64,000 nt of DNA, taken from assembly GCA_958295665.1 (NCBI GenBank), contig OY282559.1, forward strand, positions 258,794,245-258,858,244, read 5' to 3'. This document shows positions 23,117 to 33,989 of the stretch, piece by piece. How positions within the stretch are numbered: position 1 is the first letter of the stretch; every line of letters starts with the position of its first letter. The stretch comes from Tipula vernalis. Taxonomy: Eukaryota; Arthropoda; Insecta; Diptera; Tipulidae. The notes under the pieces are model-generated. The model was not told the DNA's origin and made no database searches. It saw only the letters and a list, made by a program, of their open reading frames with translations. Position numbers and translations under genes: made by a program.

Positions 23117-23347
23117 CCTTCGAGCGGGCGCGCATTTTATTTTAACACGAGCGAGCGTGCACCTTAAATTTTACGTCATACAGTTTACAACAAATATTCA
23201 CTATTTTATGATAACATAGAGTTTGGTAATTATTAATAATTAAAGAAAAATAGTATTCAAGCTTAAAAAATATTTTATTTGCAAAACTATTTAATTAGAA
23301 AATTAATAAGTTCGCCGTAAATTTTACGGTGCGCGCCCGCAGAAAGG
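23117..23347. mobile_element. piggyBac-type MITE (TTAA-flanked)
   Basis: A 231-bp non-coding element bounded on both sides by TTAA (23113-23116, 23348-23351). It begins CCTTCGAGCGGGCGCGC and ends GCGCGCCCGCAGAAAGG, an inverted pair. TTAA duplication and CC(T/Y)T ends are the hallmarks of piggyBac elements. The ends are strikingly GC-rich against AT-rich surroundings. It would depend on a transposase supplied elsewhere. Confidence 0.8.
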
Positions 23348-23610
23348 TTAATAGACAGTTCAAGATAAATAAACTAGAATTAATCACTGAACTATTTACT
23401 ATTGATCACTGTTGGTTTATTGATACTGTGTGCGACTGAACTCATGTAATCCACTAAATCGGTTTTATTAAATCGCAATGTCTCAAGAGTAATCTATAAT
23501 AGCTGTGTTTTTTTATTCGCGCCCGATAGGTGCTATCGATAGTCGTCATTTTTCTAAACATAAATTTTTTAACATTACAATTTTGACGCAATTTTTAATA
23601 TTTTGTTCTA

Positions 23611-23650
23611 AGCTATCCACCATCCCCTATCTAGCTATCCACCATCCCCT
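23611..23650. repeat. 18-bp direct repeat, 22-bp period
   Basis: AGCTATCCACCATCCCCT occurs twice, at 23611-23628 and 23633-23650. Confidence 0.8.
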
Positions 23651-23686
23651 AATAAATAATAATTTGTTGATGGAAAATTCAGGTAT

Positions 23687-24270
23687 TTATAAGGCGTATA
23701 AGGAGCTGTTTTGAAAAATACGAGTGTCGTAAACTGAGCCTGGATACTCAATAAAATAGTTCCGAAATGCTCCTTTGCTGTCAACAACTGCCTGCAGTAC
23801 AATCGAGTAGGACCCCTTATAGTTAATGTACTCATCATGCTTTTTACCGGGACATTTTACACGTATATGGCACCCATCAATTACCCCAACCGCATTTCTA
23901 AATATTGATGATTTGGCCTTGAGCAAAACTTTTCACCTATAACACAAAATTCATCTGCTTTTAGAAGCTGAACAACATGTCTTATATTTATAATAAAATA
24001 ATCGAGCATTTTGTATATTATATTAAGGCTAGTTGATCGGCTTAGACCGGAAAAGTTTCTCACAACTCTGTAACTACAACCCGACGCCATCCAGAAGAGA
24101 AATATAATTAGCTCATATTCAATTGCCCCACCCATGATGCTTCTTAGGCATAGCTTGCAAGATTAATTTAAACGTTCTGCTTGTTACTCTTAAAGACCCC
24201 TTGGTTTCTATTTTATCTCCGTTTAAAATAGCCTCAATAGTGCCCGATACCACACCAATTTGTAAATATT
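23687..24270 (-). pseudogene. PIF/Harbinger transposase fragment
   Basis: Minus-strand blocks match Harbinger (HARBI1-like, DDE_4) nucleases. GTIEAILNGDKIETKGSLRV and the MPKKHHGWGN segment (about 24270-24130) lead into SGLSRSTSLNIIYKMLDYF (helix-turn-helix region, about 24040). VIDGCHIRVKCPGKKHDEY (first catalytic Asp, about 23880) and YPGSVYDTRIFQNSSLY (second Asp, about 23730) follow. A frame change lies near 23930. The third catalytic residue and the C-terminus are absent, so the fragment cannot be active. No TIRs or 3-bp duplications were found. Confidence 0.85.
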
Positions 24271-25201
24271 TTTTGCGCTAAAATAAATGTATTTGAATTA
24301 AATAATTTTTTAAAGTGAAATCTGGTCTAGATTACTATACCAATTTTACTGTACTGTAATATATTGCAATGAAATTCAATAATTACTTGTATAAAACGCA
24401 CAACTGAATTATTATCGGTATATATTTAACGATATTATTATTCATTTTATAATAAAATTATTTTTGCTTCACAAAACTCACAAAAATAAATAAAACTAAA
24501 CGTCAAAATTTAAACTTTGCTAGTTGCATTTGAAACCGCAAATCGGTTAAAAAATGAGGTGTTAAATAGCCAATTTCTTATCACAGTTAAAATATTTAAC
24601 GTTTTAACCAATTGGAATAAAATACACAGCCACAGTTATTATTTTTTTTTTTTTTTTGAGTAAAAAAAGGGTACATAAAAGGGTTAGTTGGGAATAATTT
24701 TACTCGAACTAAAATTGAATTTACGCGAATATATTAAAATAGTACAGATAATTATTGGAAACGTAATCATTTCGACTTGGAAATTAAAATACAGTTATTA
24801 ATTTTCTCGGTGTGACCATAAAAACGGCTTATTTAACGGAAATAATTTTATATTTTCGTGTTGTGTACGTTCGCCTAATGCTTGTGTAAAAACAAAAATG
24901 GTGATAGGCGTATTAAGCGTTTCAAGCGATTGGAGTTATGTGCGAATATAAAGCGATTTAAATCAAGATAATTTACGCGAATATCTTAAATAGTACATAA
25001 AGTGATTTCTGTTAAGAATAAGTTCAAAACTGTCGTAACAATTCCATTCTGTAGTTAATAACTCACCTCTTTCATATTGCTATGTTTATTTTGTTTGAAG
25101 TTGAAATTACGATTGTTTCCAATGTTACTCCTTTTGTCAAATTTCTAAAGAAAACGATCGTAATTTCAGTTTTGAATGGGATGAGTGTGTGTCACAATAA
25201 G
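24271..25201. other. AT-rich non-coding stretch
   Basis: No coding sequence recognised; includes a T-homopolymer run near 24640. Its right end carries the ATAAG copy (25197-25201) that flanks the next gypsy element. Confidence 0.55.
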
Positions 25202-25347
25202 TGTAATGTATGCTTAGTTAACACATGTAAACGCGGCATTATACGAATCGTAGCTATCTTCATGAAGAACATAAAAAGGTACAATAAAAGAAAGAGCTTC
25301 TATTAAGTGGTGTAAAAGACAACGTGTGAAGAAGAATAATAAAAACA
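25202..25347 (+). repeat. 5' LTR (146 bp)
   Basis: It starts TGTAATGTATGCTTAG and ends AATAAAAACA. It matches the 3' LTR but lacks about 20 bases present there (after AAAAGACAA). A candidate primer site (TGGCGATGAGG, about 25354) lies a few bases downstream. Confidence 0.85.
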
Positions 25348-25457
25348 TCACACTGGCGATGAGGAAAAAAAGTTAAGTAAAAATAAAAAAGAGAAATCGA
25401 TCATAAATAATCATATATGAGTACATATATTTGAATAAATACACAATATAAATAATT

Positions 25458-26012
25458 ATGGTGGTAGACGAAGCAGAAAAAAGCAATAAGGTTGAAGTAA
25501 CGCGATTCGCGGAGGAATTTCACCCAGAAACAGACGAATGGATTCTGTATCAAGAGCGATTAGAACATTTTTTTAACGCATGTAACACAACAGACGAGGT
25601 AAAAAAGAAAATTTTATTATTAAATTCTGTTGGTGCAAAAGTGTACAAATTAGTACGCGATTTAGCGACGCCATCTTTACCTACCGATAAAAGTTACACA
25701 GAGCTTTGTACCATATTAAAAAATTTCTATACCAAACCAATCATAATATGGGTGGAGAGGAAACACTTTTACGAAGCCACACGACTGGAGAGCGAATCAG
25801 CAGCAGAATTTGTAGCTAAGATAAAACGACTCGCCAGCAATTGTAAGTTTGGAGCGCATTTGGAATCCAAATTACTCGACAAATTCATAGTCAGCCATAG
25901 TGGATATTCCAGAGCATTTGATCGTCTTTGTGAAGAGGACGACGAAACTAAACTAACATTACAAAAGGCATTAGAAATAGTGTTAAAAACCAGGGGCATT
26001 CAACGACAGTAA
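25458..26012 (+). CDS. Gag N-terminal part, mdg3-like gypsy
   Basis: A 184-residue open frame starting MVVDEAEKSNKVEVTRF. It includes DEWILYQERLEHFFNACN, YTELCTILKNFYTKP and a SAAEFVAKIKRLASNCKFG segment, the usual order of insect gypsy Gag capsid regions. A TAA at 26010 ends it before the zinc knuckles, which follow in another reading block. The frame is well preserved for a relic, but it is part of a dead element. Confidence 0.85.
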   Translation: MVVDEAEKSNKVEVTRFAEEFHPETDEWILYQERLEHFFNACNTTDEVKKKILLLNSVGAKVYKLVRDLATPSLPTDKSYTELCTILKNFYTKPIIIWVERKHFYEATRLESESAAEFVAKIKRLASNCKFGAHLESKLLDKFIVSHSGYSRAFDRLCEEDDETKLTLQKALEIVLKTRGIQRQ

Positions 26013-26674
26013 AAATAGTAAACAAAAATTATTCTTCGAATAGAAACGGGTCAAATCAACCAAAATTTGGCAAGAATGACAACACAACGCAGCATACATC
26101 AGCGAAATCGAAATGTGTACACTGCGGATTCAAAAATCATGCAAGCAGCAATTGTCGTTACAAAGCAGCAATCTGTAGAAAGTGTAACAAATTGGGGCAT
26201 ATAGCCATGGTATGTAGAAACAAAAACATTAATTATGTGTCAAAGGTCAGCAATTCAGATGTTCAGCGTACACAGCTGAATGGCGAACGTAACATAGCGG
26301 AGACACATATATTTAGCATAAACACAATCGTTAGTAATAGTAATTCTATGTTTGCAGACATCGAAATCGACGATGAAATTTTTAGATTTATGTTAGATCG
26401 TGGTGAAGGGGTATATCTGATACCTTTTAATTTATATAACCAAGAATTTTCAAATTTCAATTTGCAACCAACAAATGTAAAACTGTCCGCATTCTCAGGT
26501 CATGAAATTGAGGTTATGGGTGAATTCTGCTCGAGAGTAAAATATGGTGGGAAGACCGTCGAATTTCCATTATTAGTGGTGAAGTCAACAAGTGCAATTA
26601 GCAATTCAACACCAGCTTTATTGGGAAGAAATTTTTTGTCAAAGTATAATAATCAGGTTCACGCAAGTAAATAA
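26013..26674 (+). pseudogene. Gag zinc knuckles and protease, mdg3-like gypsy
   Basis: Two adjacent CCHC knuckles (CVHCGFKNHASSNC and CRKCNKLGHIAMVC, about 26113-26218) would bind the RNA. The protease follows: FMLDRGEGVYLIPFNLY (about 26389) and LLGRNFLSKY (about 26620). The family active site is D-T/S-G, whereas this copy reads D-R-G, so it has lost the Thr/Ser. An in-frame TAA at 26672 ends the block. Confidence 0.85.
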
Positions 26675-26709
26675 CATCCAGACTGACAAAGTCATTACTA
26701 AAAAAATTA

Positions 26710-27962
26710 TTGAACGAGTTTCAGATACTATTTGATGGTAAATTAGGCAAATATAAATATCATCAAAACAGGTTAGGACTAAACGAAAATGAAAAACCTA
26801 TTTTTCGGAAACCCAGACAAATACCCTATGCTTTTAAGGAAAGTGTCGATAATGAATTAAATCGGTTGTTGGATCTAGGTGTAATTACACCAGTGTCAAC
26901 GAGCGACTGGGGTACGCCTTTAGTTCCTGTTTTAAAACAGGGAGGTGGCATTAGGCTCTGTGCCGATTATAAGGTCACATTAAATAATTCATTGACCTAT
27001 ACCTCTAATTGAGGAGATTTTTAATAAGTTACAGGGTGATAAACAGTTTTCAAAGCTAGATATGGAAGCTGCATACAATCAATTTGAATAGGTAATCGAA
27101 TGCCGTATGGTATCAAACCCGCTACTGGAATTTTTCAGAGAGTTAGAAAGATTATTGTTGGGAATTCCCGGCGTAGTAAATTTTCTAGACGATATTGTCG
27201 TGACGGGTAGGACTACGGAAGAGCACTTAGAAAATTTGAAATTGACATTTCAATGGTTAGCGGACGCTGGTTTAAAGCTTCGCAAAGAGAAGTGTGAGTT
27301 TTTTAAAGACGAGATAAAGTACCTACGACATAAAGTGTCAAAAGACGGTTTATCAAAGTCGTCAGAACGCATAGACGCAGTAATCAATGCGCCGGTAGCG
27401 TCTAGTGTCACAGAAATTAGAGCGTTCAGCGGTTTAGTGAATTAATATGCAAAGTTTATACCAAATATTTCCGTGAAAATGCATAACATTTACAATCTTT
27501 TAAAAAAAGATACTCGGTTAAAATGGGACAGAAATTGTCAAACGGAATTTGACAACATTAAAGCAGAAATAGTTAGAGATGTAGTATTAGTCCATTTTAG
27601 ACAAGATTTACCTATCGTAGTGACAACGGATGCTTCGAATCACGGACTATCAGGGGTAATTTCACACATTTTTAGCGACGGAACAGAGAAGCCAATAGCG
27701 TTTTGTGGTAGAACATTACCAAAGGCTGAGCAAAATTACAGCGTTATAGAGAAAGAAGGTTTCGCAGTGACTTTTGCGGTTTTCAAATTTTTCCAATATT
27801 TAATGGGTAGGCAGTTCGTGATTAAAACTGACCACAAACCATTATTAGGGTTGTTTGATGAAATCAAATGATTTCCGAATTCAGCGATGGGCAGTCAATT
27901 TATCAGCTTTCGACTATAAATTAGAATACGTAAAAGGAAAGGATAACATACATAGCTGATGC
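26710..27962 (+). pseudogene. Reverse transcriptase and RNase H, mdg3-like gypsy
   Basis: RT starts with FRKPRQIPYAFKESVDNEL and GVITPVSTSDWGTPLVPV (about 26880). GIRLCADYKVTLNN is followed by a shift near 27000. KLDMEAAYNQFE then meets a TAG at 27089, and part of the fingers/palm is missing before VVNFLDDIVVTGRTTEEHL (about 27173, catalytic FLDD). RNase H carries VVTTDASNHGLSGVISH (about 27617), the NYSVIEKEGFAVTFA segment and FVIKTDHKPLLGLF (27817). A 2-base slip near 27868 interrupts the connection. Confidence 0.88.
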
Positions 27963-28044
27963 ATTATCACGGTTACCATTACCTACTAGTAATTTTTCGA
28001 GTGAAAAGTCGTACATAAATTGTATACAGGATAAGGGCATTGTA

Positions 28045-29439
28045 ATGGATGTAGAACTAGTTAGTTTAGAAACATCAAAAGATAAAGATTTATCGGTTGT
28101 GCTCGAAGCTGTTAAAAGCAGTAATTTTTCAAAATTGAAAGATGACGTCTTCAAACCATTTCGAAATCGTAAAATGGAACTGACAGTAGAATCAAATATT
28201 CTCATGTGGGGGCATAGAATTATTATTCCCACATCACTACGTAAGACTATGCTTAATAGCGTCCACGCTTCACATTTAGGAATCGTAAAGAGTAAGTCAA
28301 TAGTACGATCGTACATGTGGTGGCCAGGAATATATAAAGATCTGGAGGATTTGATTAAGGGATGTAGGTATTGTCTTAAGACCCGACCAGATCCCGCAAA
28401 AATGGAACTAATTTCTTGGACAAATCCAGACAAAATTTGGTCTCGAATTCACATTGATTATGCAGGTCCCGTTAAAGGTGAATATTTTTTTATAATGACT
28501 GACGCATTCTCAAAGTGAGGGGGAAGTATTTCGAACGCGAGATATAACATCTGAATTTACAATAAAAAAACTCAGAGAAACATTTGCACGTTTCGGATTA
28601 CCCGATACCATAGTGTCAGACTGCGGTACATAATTTCAGTATGGGAGTTTCGCAAAATTTGTGAAATCAAATGGTATAGAGTATATCTCTAGTCCACCAG
28701 GACATCCAGCTACCAATGGGGCTGCAGAAAATGCAGTAAAGACTTTTAAAAAAACACTTTGTGCAACATTAGATCAAGCTCAAACTGAAAAATGGAATAG
28801 TTTAGATTTAGACGTGATAATCCAAAGAAATCTTCTTGATTATCGCATAGTGGAACATTGTTCGACAGGGAAGTCACCTGCTAAAGTTATGTTCGGTAGA
28901 ACGATAAAAACAAGGTTCGACCTAATAAAACCAGTCAACAACAAGACTAACAACAACGCAATTACCAAAGAAGTTAGTAAGGCTATCGACAAAAGTTTAT
29001 TAATACAGCAACAACATTATAGGGGGAAACGCATGGTTGGTTTTGAAGACAACGACACAATCATAGTTAGGGACTATAGGGACACAAACAAGAAGAATTG
29101 GATGCCAGCTAAGATAAAAAGGTTTTAGGGAAAAGAACGTATTTGTGCGAGCTCGAGTCAGGAAGGAAGATTAAGCGTCACACCAATCAAATAATTAAAA
29201 GCAGTTCAGCCATAATTGCTCAAGGAAAAAATGATACTAAGAATACGAACAGTTATGGTGAAATTGAATTAAAGAGACCGATGAGTAACAGTAACGATAA
29301 AACGGTATCAAAGAATAACAAGCCTGAAATTTTAGAAAGTTCAGACGAGGAATTTTTGGGTTTTTCAGTATTATTTTCCACACCCAAAAGTAGCCGTAAG
29401 AAGAGACGGAGAAGAGCTCCAAATAAATTAAATCTATAA
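28045..29439 (+). pseudogene. Integrase, mdg3-like gypsy
   Basis: The zinc-binding N-domain is seen as HASHLGIVKSKSIVRSYMWW and GCRYCLK (about 28266-28380). Core motifs are IHIDYAGPVKGEYFFIMTDA (28447, first Asp), VSDCGT-stop-FQYGSF (28615, second Asp, stop at 28631) and SPPGHPATNGAAENAVKTF (about 28691, catalytic Glu). The C-terminus is Lys/Arg-rich and ends at 29439. A shift near 28517 also breaks it. Integrase would insert the cDNA. Confidence 0.88.
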
Positions 29440-29504
29440 GTTACAATAAATTGTATTTATTTTTATAACACTTAAAATTAAGTTGTAATAATCTTAGAAG
29501 GGAG

Positions 29505-29671
29505 GGTAATGTATGCGTAGTTAACACATGTAAACGCAGCATTATACGAATCGTAGCTATGTTCATGAAGAACATAAAAAGGTACAATAAAAGAAAGAGC
29601 ATTCTATTAAGTGGTGTAAAAGACAAGTGTGTATATTATTTCCATCTCGTTTAAGAAGAATAATAAAAACA
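29505..29671 (+). repeat. 3' LTR (167 bp)
   Basis: It follows a polypurine tract (AGAAGGGAGG, about 29496). It begins GGTAATGTATGCG (first T changed to G) and ends AATAAAAACA, next to the ATAAG duplication at 29672. Confidence 0.85.
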
Positions 29672-29676
29672 ATAAG

Positions 29677-30959
29677 AAAATGACAAAACTAAAATAATTA
29701 TGTTTTAATATATCTTTATAGCAGCATCAGTAAACGAATAAACAACAAAAATGCAAACCTCTTCCCTCCTTCGGTTTTATGATGTACGCTGCAATTTTCT
29801 ATATTTAATGCATTTTAAGGATCGAAAGTCTAGCTCTTAGGCTTGGTCGTACATTTTGATCAATCAAATTAACATTAAATTAACTTTTAACGAGTGGTTA
29901 AAGTTAACCACACATTTTGGATTTTAAAAAACTAGCATTATAAGGATAATTCAAAGTTAAAATAAACAAAAAGCTTTTTTTAATAAGAGTGAATGGAAAG
30001 TAATGACGAAATTTATCTATTTAATCTACGCAAAGACAAGAACCATGAAGGAAAACCTCTGTGATTTCTATAAAAACAAAAATATTTGTAACCTTAATCA
30101 AAACAATTTAATTGTTTACTAAGTACATACATATACATATATTTATATAGTAATTAATACTAAGTGATTGAAAGTTTATATTTATTATCGTCAAAATAGT
30201 AATTAAATATACGATTAGTTAAATTGTCTTCAAACCTTTCAAAGAAATGTTTATAACTAATATAGTATAAAAATACGATGCATAATTATTTCCAAATCCG
30301 TACCTTAATAGCGGATATTAATATTCGATAATCAAATTTCAAAGATGAACAAGAGAAATAGCAAAGGATTGTCAGTAATTATACAGAATACCTTGATGAA
30401 GCGCCCTTGATCTAAATTCTACATCCTATAAAAACATCATCAAGGTAAAATGTGTGGGTATTTAGCGTTTCAGAATTTAACAACTAAAACAAAATTATAT
30501 TATTGTTGTTAAAGTTTGACGTAAATAAGGCATTTGAATTTCAAAATATATATTCGTATATTAATGTAATCTACATTTATAATAAATGAGCTTTATTTTT
30601 GGAATTCATGTTCAAATAAATATGTTAGTGTGTTGTGTATAGTTATACATAATGGTCCCAAAACACAGTAGGTACAAATTCAATTTTATTTGTCCATGCC
30701 GTGATATATGTGGTCGTGAGGAATGAATAAAAGCATAAGTTGTGGTAAAAGCTTGACCGACTAAATCAATATTGTTAATAAAATTCTGGTTTTGCTTGTA
30801 TTACTTTTTATGAGTCAATCGAACATCTAAAGCTAAATTGTTAGATTGTTTGGAAGCAGGCAAAGGAGTACCAGAATAGTATAAAGTTGTAATTTTTACA
30901 TTGCAATAAATATTTTATACAATACAATATATTGTTATTGGAATTGGTTGAAACCCATA
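29677..30959. other. AT-rich non-coding stretch
   Basis: No coding or structured element recognised. Confidence 0.6.
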
Positions 30960-31158
30960 AAGGATCCACGCTCAATGCCACGAGAGCCCATGGTGCAAAC
31001 CTAGGATTCTATCACAACTCGCAGATGCGTCTGCAACCTTGGCAAACTGGAGCAGTTTAGACCAAGGGAGAGAAGGCAGCCTACCTATATCGATAGTCCT
31101 ACAATTAAACAATTGAAAACAATTTAATACAGCTGTCCATCACATATATCAGCTTGAG

Positions 31159-31590
31159 CTAATTACAAGTGATGTAGATGATCCTTGAAATGGCCATGGC
31201 CAGTGACAATTCAGAGTATTCTCGGTTTTTTAAGGACAAAGTAAACTTAGTAAACCACCGATCAGGCTCGCTAATAAAGTGCTTCGCCTTACAGCAACCA
31301 GATGTAGTACGCCACTTCAGTATTAGCTCTTTGAGAGCGAAGCTTTTTATAGCCTTCTTACGGCTGTTAAATAGTAAGGGAGCCACTGGTTCGGGAACGG
31401 TAATCTCATTACCTTCAATTTCACAATGAGCCGGCATCAATAAGACAATAACTCTATTGTTAGAACACAGAAGGTTCAGGAAACCTTTACACTCCTTAAC
31501 AAGTATGGAAATAGTCAAGGGATTTTTCAATGAATTCAGTACAGCTTTACTATCCGTACAGAAAAAAAATATTTTTGTGGTTAACAGCAA
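31159..31590 (-). pseudogene. LINE RNase H domain
   Basis: A 143-residue minus frame with FFCTDSKAVLNSLKNP (active-site Asp in TDSKAVL, about residue 10) and VIVLLMPAHCEIEGNE (about residue 48). In active copies the latter reads WVPGHxGIxGNE with a catalytic region around His and Glu/Asp. The domain removes RNA from the RNA/DNA hybrid. The first strand and its Asp (TDGS block) lie beyond a break near 31650. This type of domain occurs in R1/LOA/I LINEs and not in jockey. Confidence 0.8.
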
Positions 31591-33262
31591 GACTCAAAGC
31601 CTCAGTAGGAGAGTACAGTGCGAACTCAGACTATCAAACGATCTGAAATCATTCAGAAGACAGTAAGTTGCAAATCCAACACCAAGTTCAGAGCAAGAGC
31701 CATCTGAAAAGAAGGATAAACCACCGAGAATAAATTTTCGAAGTTGAACTCAGGCAATAGGCTATAATTAACCATATCAATTTCTGGTATCAATGAAGAG
31801 TATTTATTAATGTTTAGTCTATGCCCCACAATTGTTCCTAAAACACTCCGTGCACCAATGCATCTCAAGCGATATGCCGCAGAGCAAGCAATGCCTGGAA
31901 TGAAGGTGTTTAACTGGGACAGACACTAAATAGACTCCACTTCAGGAAGGGGAGTAGAACAAATAGCCCCATTAAAGACTCTACAAGCAATATTTTGTAG
32001 TCCACAAAGTTTGATTAAAGAAGTCTTTAATTTAACCATTGACCACCAAACAATGGAGGCGTATATGAAAGGATTGGTAGAACTAACAATTTATAAATTT
32101 TGCGGCTCAGCCCCACGATTTCCCAAAAGCACTTCTAGACTGCCAAAAACACTGTAGTAGCTTTATGAATTTTGTAATCAAGGCGGTAATTCCATGAGAG
32201 TCTACTATCCAAGAAGAGACAAAGATGTTTTACTTGCTCGGATCTAGTGATCGCTCTTCCAAAAAGAGAGGGACTCAATATATTACGGCTAGTAAAGATA
32301 ATTAAATCAGTCTAAGACGGATTGACGCGTAAGCCCTTCTCAATAAACCACGCCCCCACTATAAGTGGGCCTGTTGCATTAATCGGCCAAGACATTCAGA
32401 TATTTTCCTAAAACTGTAACAACAAGATCATCAGCTTTGGTCAATGACCAAAAGCCACAGCAGAGGAGAGAGCAATCCACCCTGTAGACGGTCATTAGCC
32501 AACTTAACAGGAACGGATAAACTATCCAGCCCAGCCTCAACAATGCGAGACTTAAGCATAGATTCGATCCATAAAACAATACTGCGATCAATACCAAAAT
32601 TAATGCTTTAGTAATCGTAACAAACGAAGTGCTATCAGAAGCTCCCGCAATATCTAGGAAATTACCCATAAGAAATTCTTTATTATTGAGATACCTTTCA
32701 ACCTTTGTGACAAGTTCGTATAGAGCAGTTTCACAGGACTTACCAACTCTACATATAAGCATGTTGCTTCTTGCATGTTACTGAGTGGGAAGAGCGGCAA
32801 ATATTAATCTCTTTATCGACGATCCTTTCTAAAGACTTAAGAAAAGTTGAAGACAGACTAATAGGCCGAAATAACTTAGGGCGTATACTCCGTCTAATCA
32901 GACTTGCCAGGCTTCGGAATAAAAAGAACTTTAGTCTTGATCCAGCATTGTGGAACAATGCTAAATACACGCTTGAAATAGATGAAGTAGATGCTCCCGA
33001 AAGTAGGGAAATCTCATCTGTGCCGCAGCTTCGTAATATGCAAATGAGAACATATCCCAACGCAGAACTTTGTGCGTGATCAGAGCTTCTGAGCTAAACC
33101 CCAACTAGGGTTTTCAACAAACAAGTTAGTAGGCTCGAAAGCAACAATATCAGAACTGAAGTCACAACCGGGGAAATGAACAGAAAGAATCAACTTACCA
33201 ACCTCCCTATTGGAAGAGGTGAGCTGACCGTTCGGCAGAAGAAGAGCATTAAGTCTATACAA
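31591..33262 (-). pseudogene. LINE reverse transcriptase
   Basis: Minus-strand blocks in order: LNALLLPNGQLTSSNREVGK (33250, pre-RT linker), LFRPISLSSTFLKSLERIVD (about 32880), a QHAYM...GKSCETALYELV segment (about 32740), FLDIAGASDSTSFV (32650, palm A where family copies read DxxxAFD), ADDLVVTVLGK (about 32430, catalytic motif with its first Tyr replaced) and GLRVNPS / DLIIFTSR (about 32330-32290). An LCLFLDSRLSWN-like thumb follows (about 32210). Several stops interrupt it and the palm A block is degraded. Confidence 0.82.
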
Positions 33263-33433
33263 ATATCATTGTTAGCCAAAACTTTATTAAGTCTAGTTAC
33301 AGCCGACTGACTGTTCATTTCCTCACAGAAGTTAATCTACGATGATCTGTGAACTTGCCTTAAGTTTCTTTTATAAAATTTTTGACTAAGGAGTTAGCCC
33401 AATCAGCCTGAAGTTTAGATTTACACAGGACAG

Positions 33434-33652
33434 TTCCTCGCATAAATTTCCTCGCGCACATTTCCTAGCGGGAACATTTCCTCGCCGGATGTAAGGAAGA
33501 GTTTCAAAATCTCGCTTTAAAAAATCCCGGTTTTAATCTTAGTAAATTAAATTCCCAATTTTCCAGAATTTATAGCGAGGAAATGTTCCGCGAGGAAATG
33601 TTCCCACGAGGAAATATGTGCGAGGAAATGTACACGAGGAAAAGAATTTTTA
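33434..33652. mobile_element. Foldback/MITE with TTTCCTCG sub-repeats, inserted in LINE
   Basis: A 219-bp element flanked by AGGACAG (33427-33433) and AAGACAG (33653-33659), a one-mismatch 7-bp duplication that matches the LINE reading frame. The left arm holds several copies of a ~16-bp unit containing (C)ATTTCCTCG, and the right arm holds the inverted units CGAGGAAATG. The arms would fold into a long stem. No coding content. Confidence 0.75.
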
Positions 33653-33985
33653 AAGACAGCCAAAATTGCCTTTGTAAACGAAGATGTTTGTAATACAATG
33701 TCCATAGCAGACCGAAATACCCTCTGTAGGGGTAAGTAAAGGAACGAGCTCGAGAGAGAAAAAATCGCAATCAGTTAATTTCCTGTTGCGGTATGGTTTA
33801 AACGGTGGTCTTTTGCGTTTAATAGGAAAAAGAGACAATATCCCAAGTCCCAGACTTTCCAGTTAAAAATTAAATCAATAAAAGGCATAGAGCACAAACT
33901 GATGTCAGTCACTTCCTGTCGAACAAAATTAACAAAAGTTGGCTCACGCCGATCGATGGTTCATCAATTCTTATGAACTCAATTT
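33653..33985 (-). pseudogene. LINE endonuclease C-terminal end
   Basis: The minus frame gives EPTFVNFVRQEVTDISLCS then LIFNWKVWDLGYCLFFL, matching the REPTFV...EVIDLTLCS...WxVSDxxSLSDH end of LINE apurinic-like endonucleases. The catalytic SDH is not preserved. It joins the RT linker across the foldback insertion: GCTGTC at the right side continues as TGTGTAAATC at the left. Confidence 0.65.
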
Positions 33986-33989
33986 ACAG

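Larger units (their letters stand above)
25202..29671 (+). mobile_element. Ty3/gypsy LTR retrotransposon (mdg3/blastopia-like), complete but inactive
   Basis: Short LTRs (25202-25347 and 29505-29671) enclose gag, protease, RT, RNase H and integrase. ATAAG flanks both sides (25197-25201 and 29672-29676). The very short LTRs, the FLDD polymerase motif and the absence of env fit the mdg3/blastopia branch, though that placement is from memory of motifs. About nine stops or shifts disable the polyprotein. Confidence 0.9.
30960..33985 (-). mobile_element. LINE with RNase H (R1/LOA/I-like), minus strand, decayed
   Basis: From right to left on the minus strand come the end of an endonuclease, the EN-RT linker, RT and RNase H. 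The sequence left of 31150 is probably its 3' tail. A foldback element (33434-33652) splits the EN-RT linker. The 5' part of the endonuclease and ORF1 are missing. Many stops and shifts are present. Confidence 0.8.
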
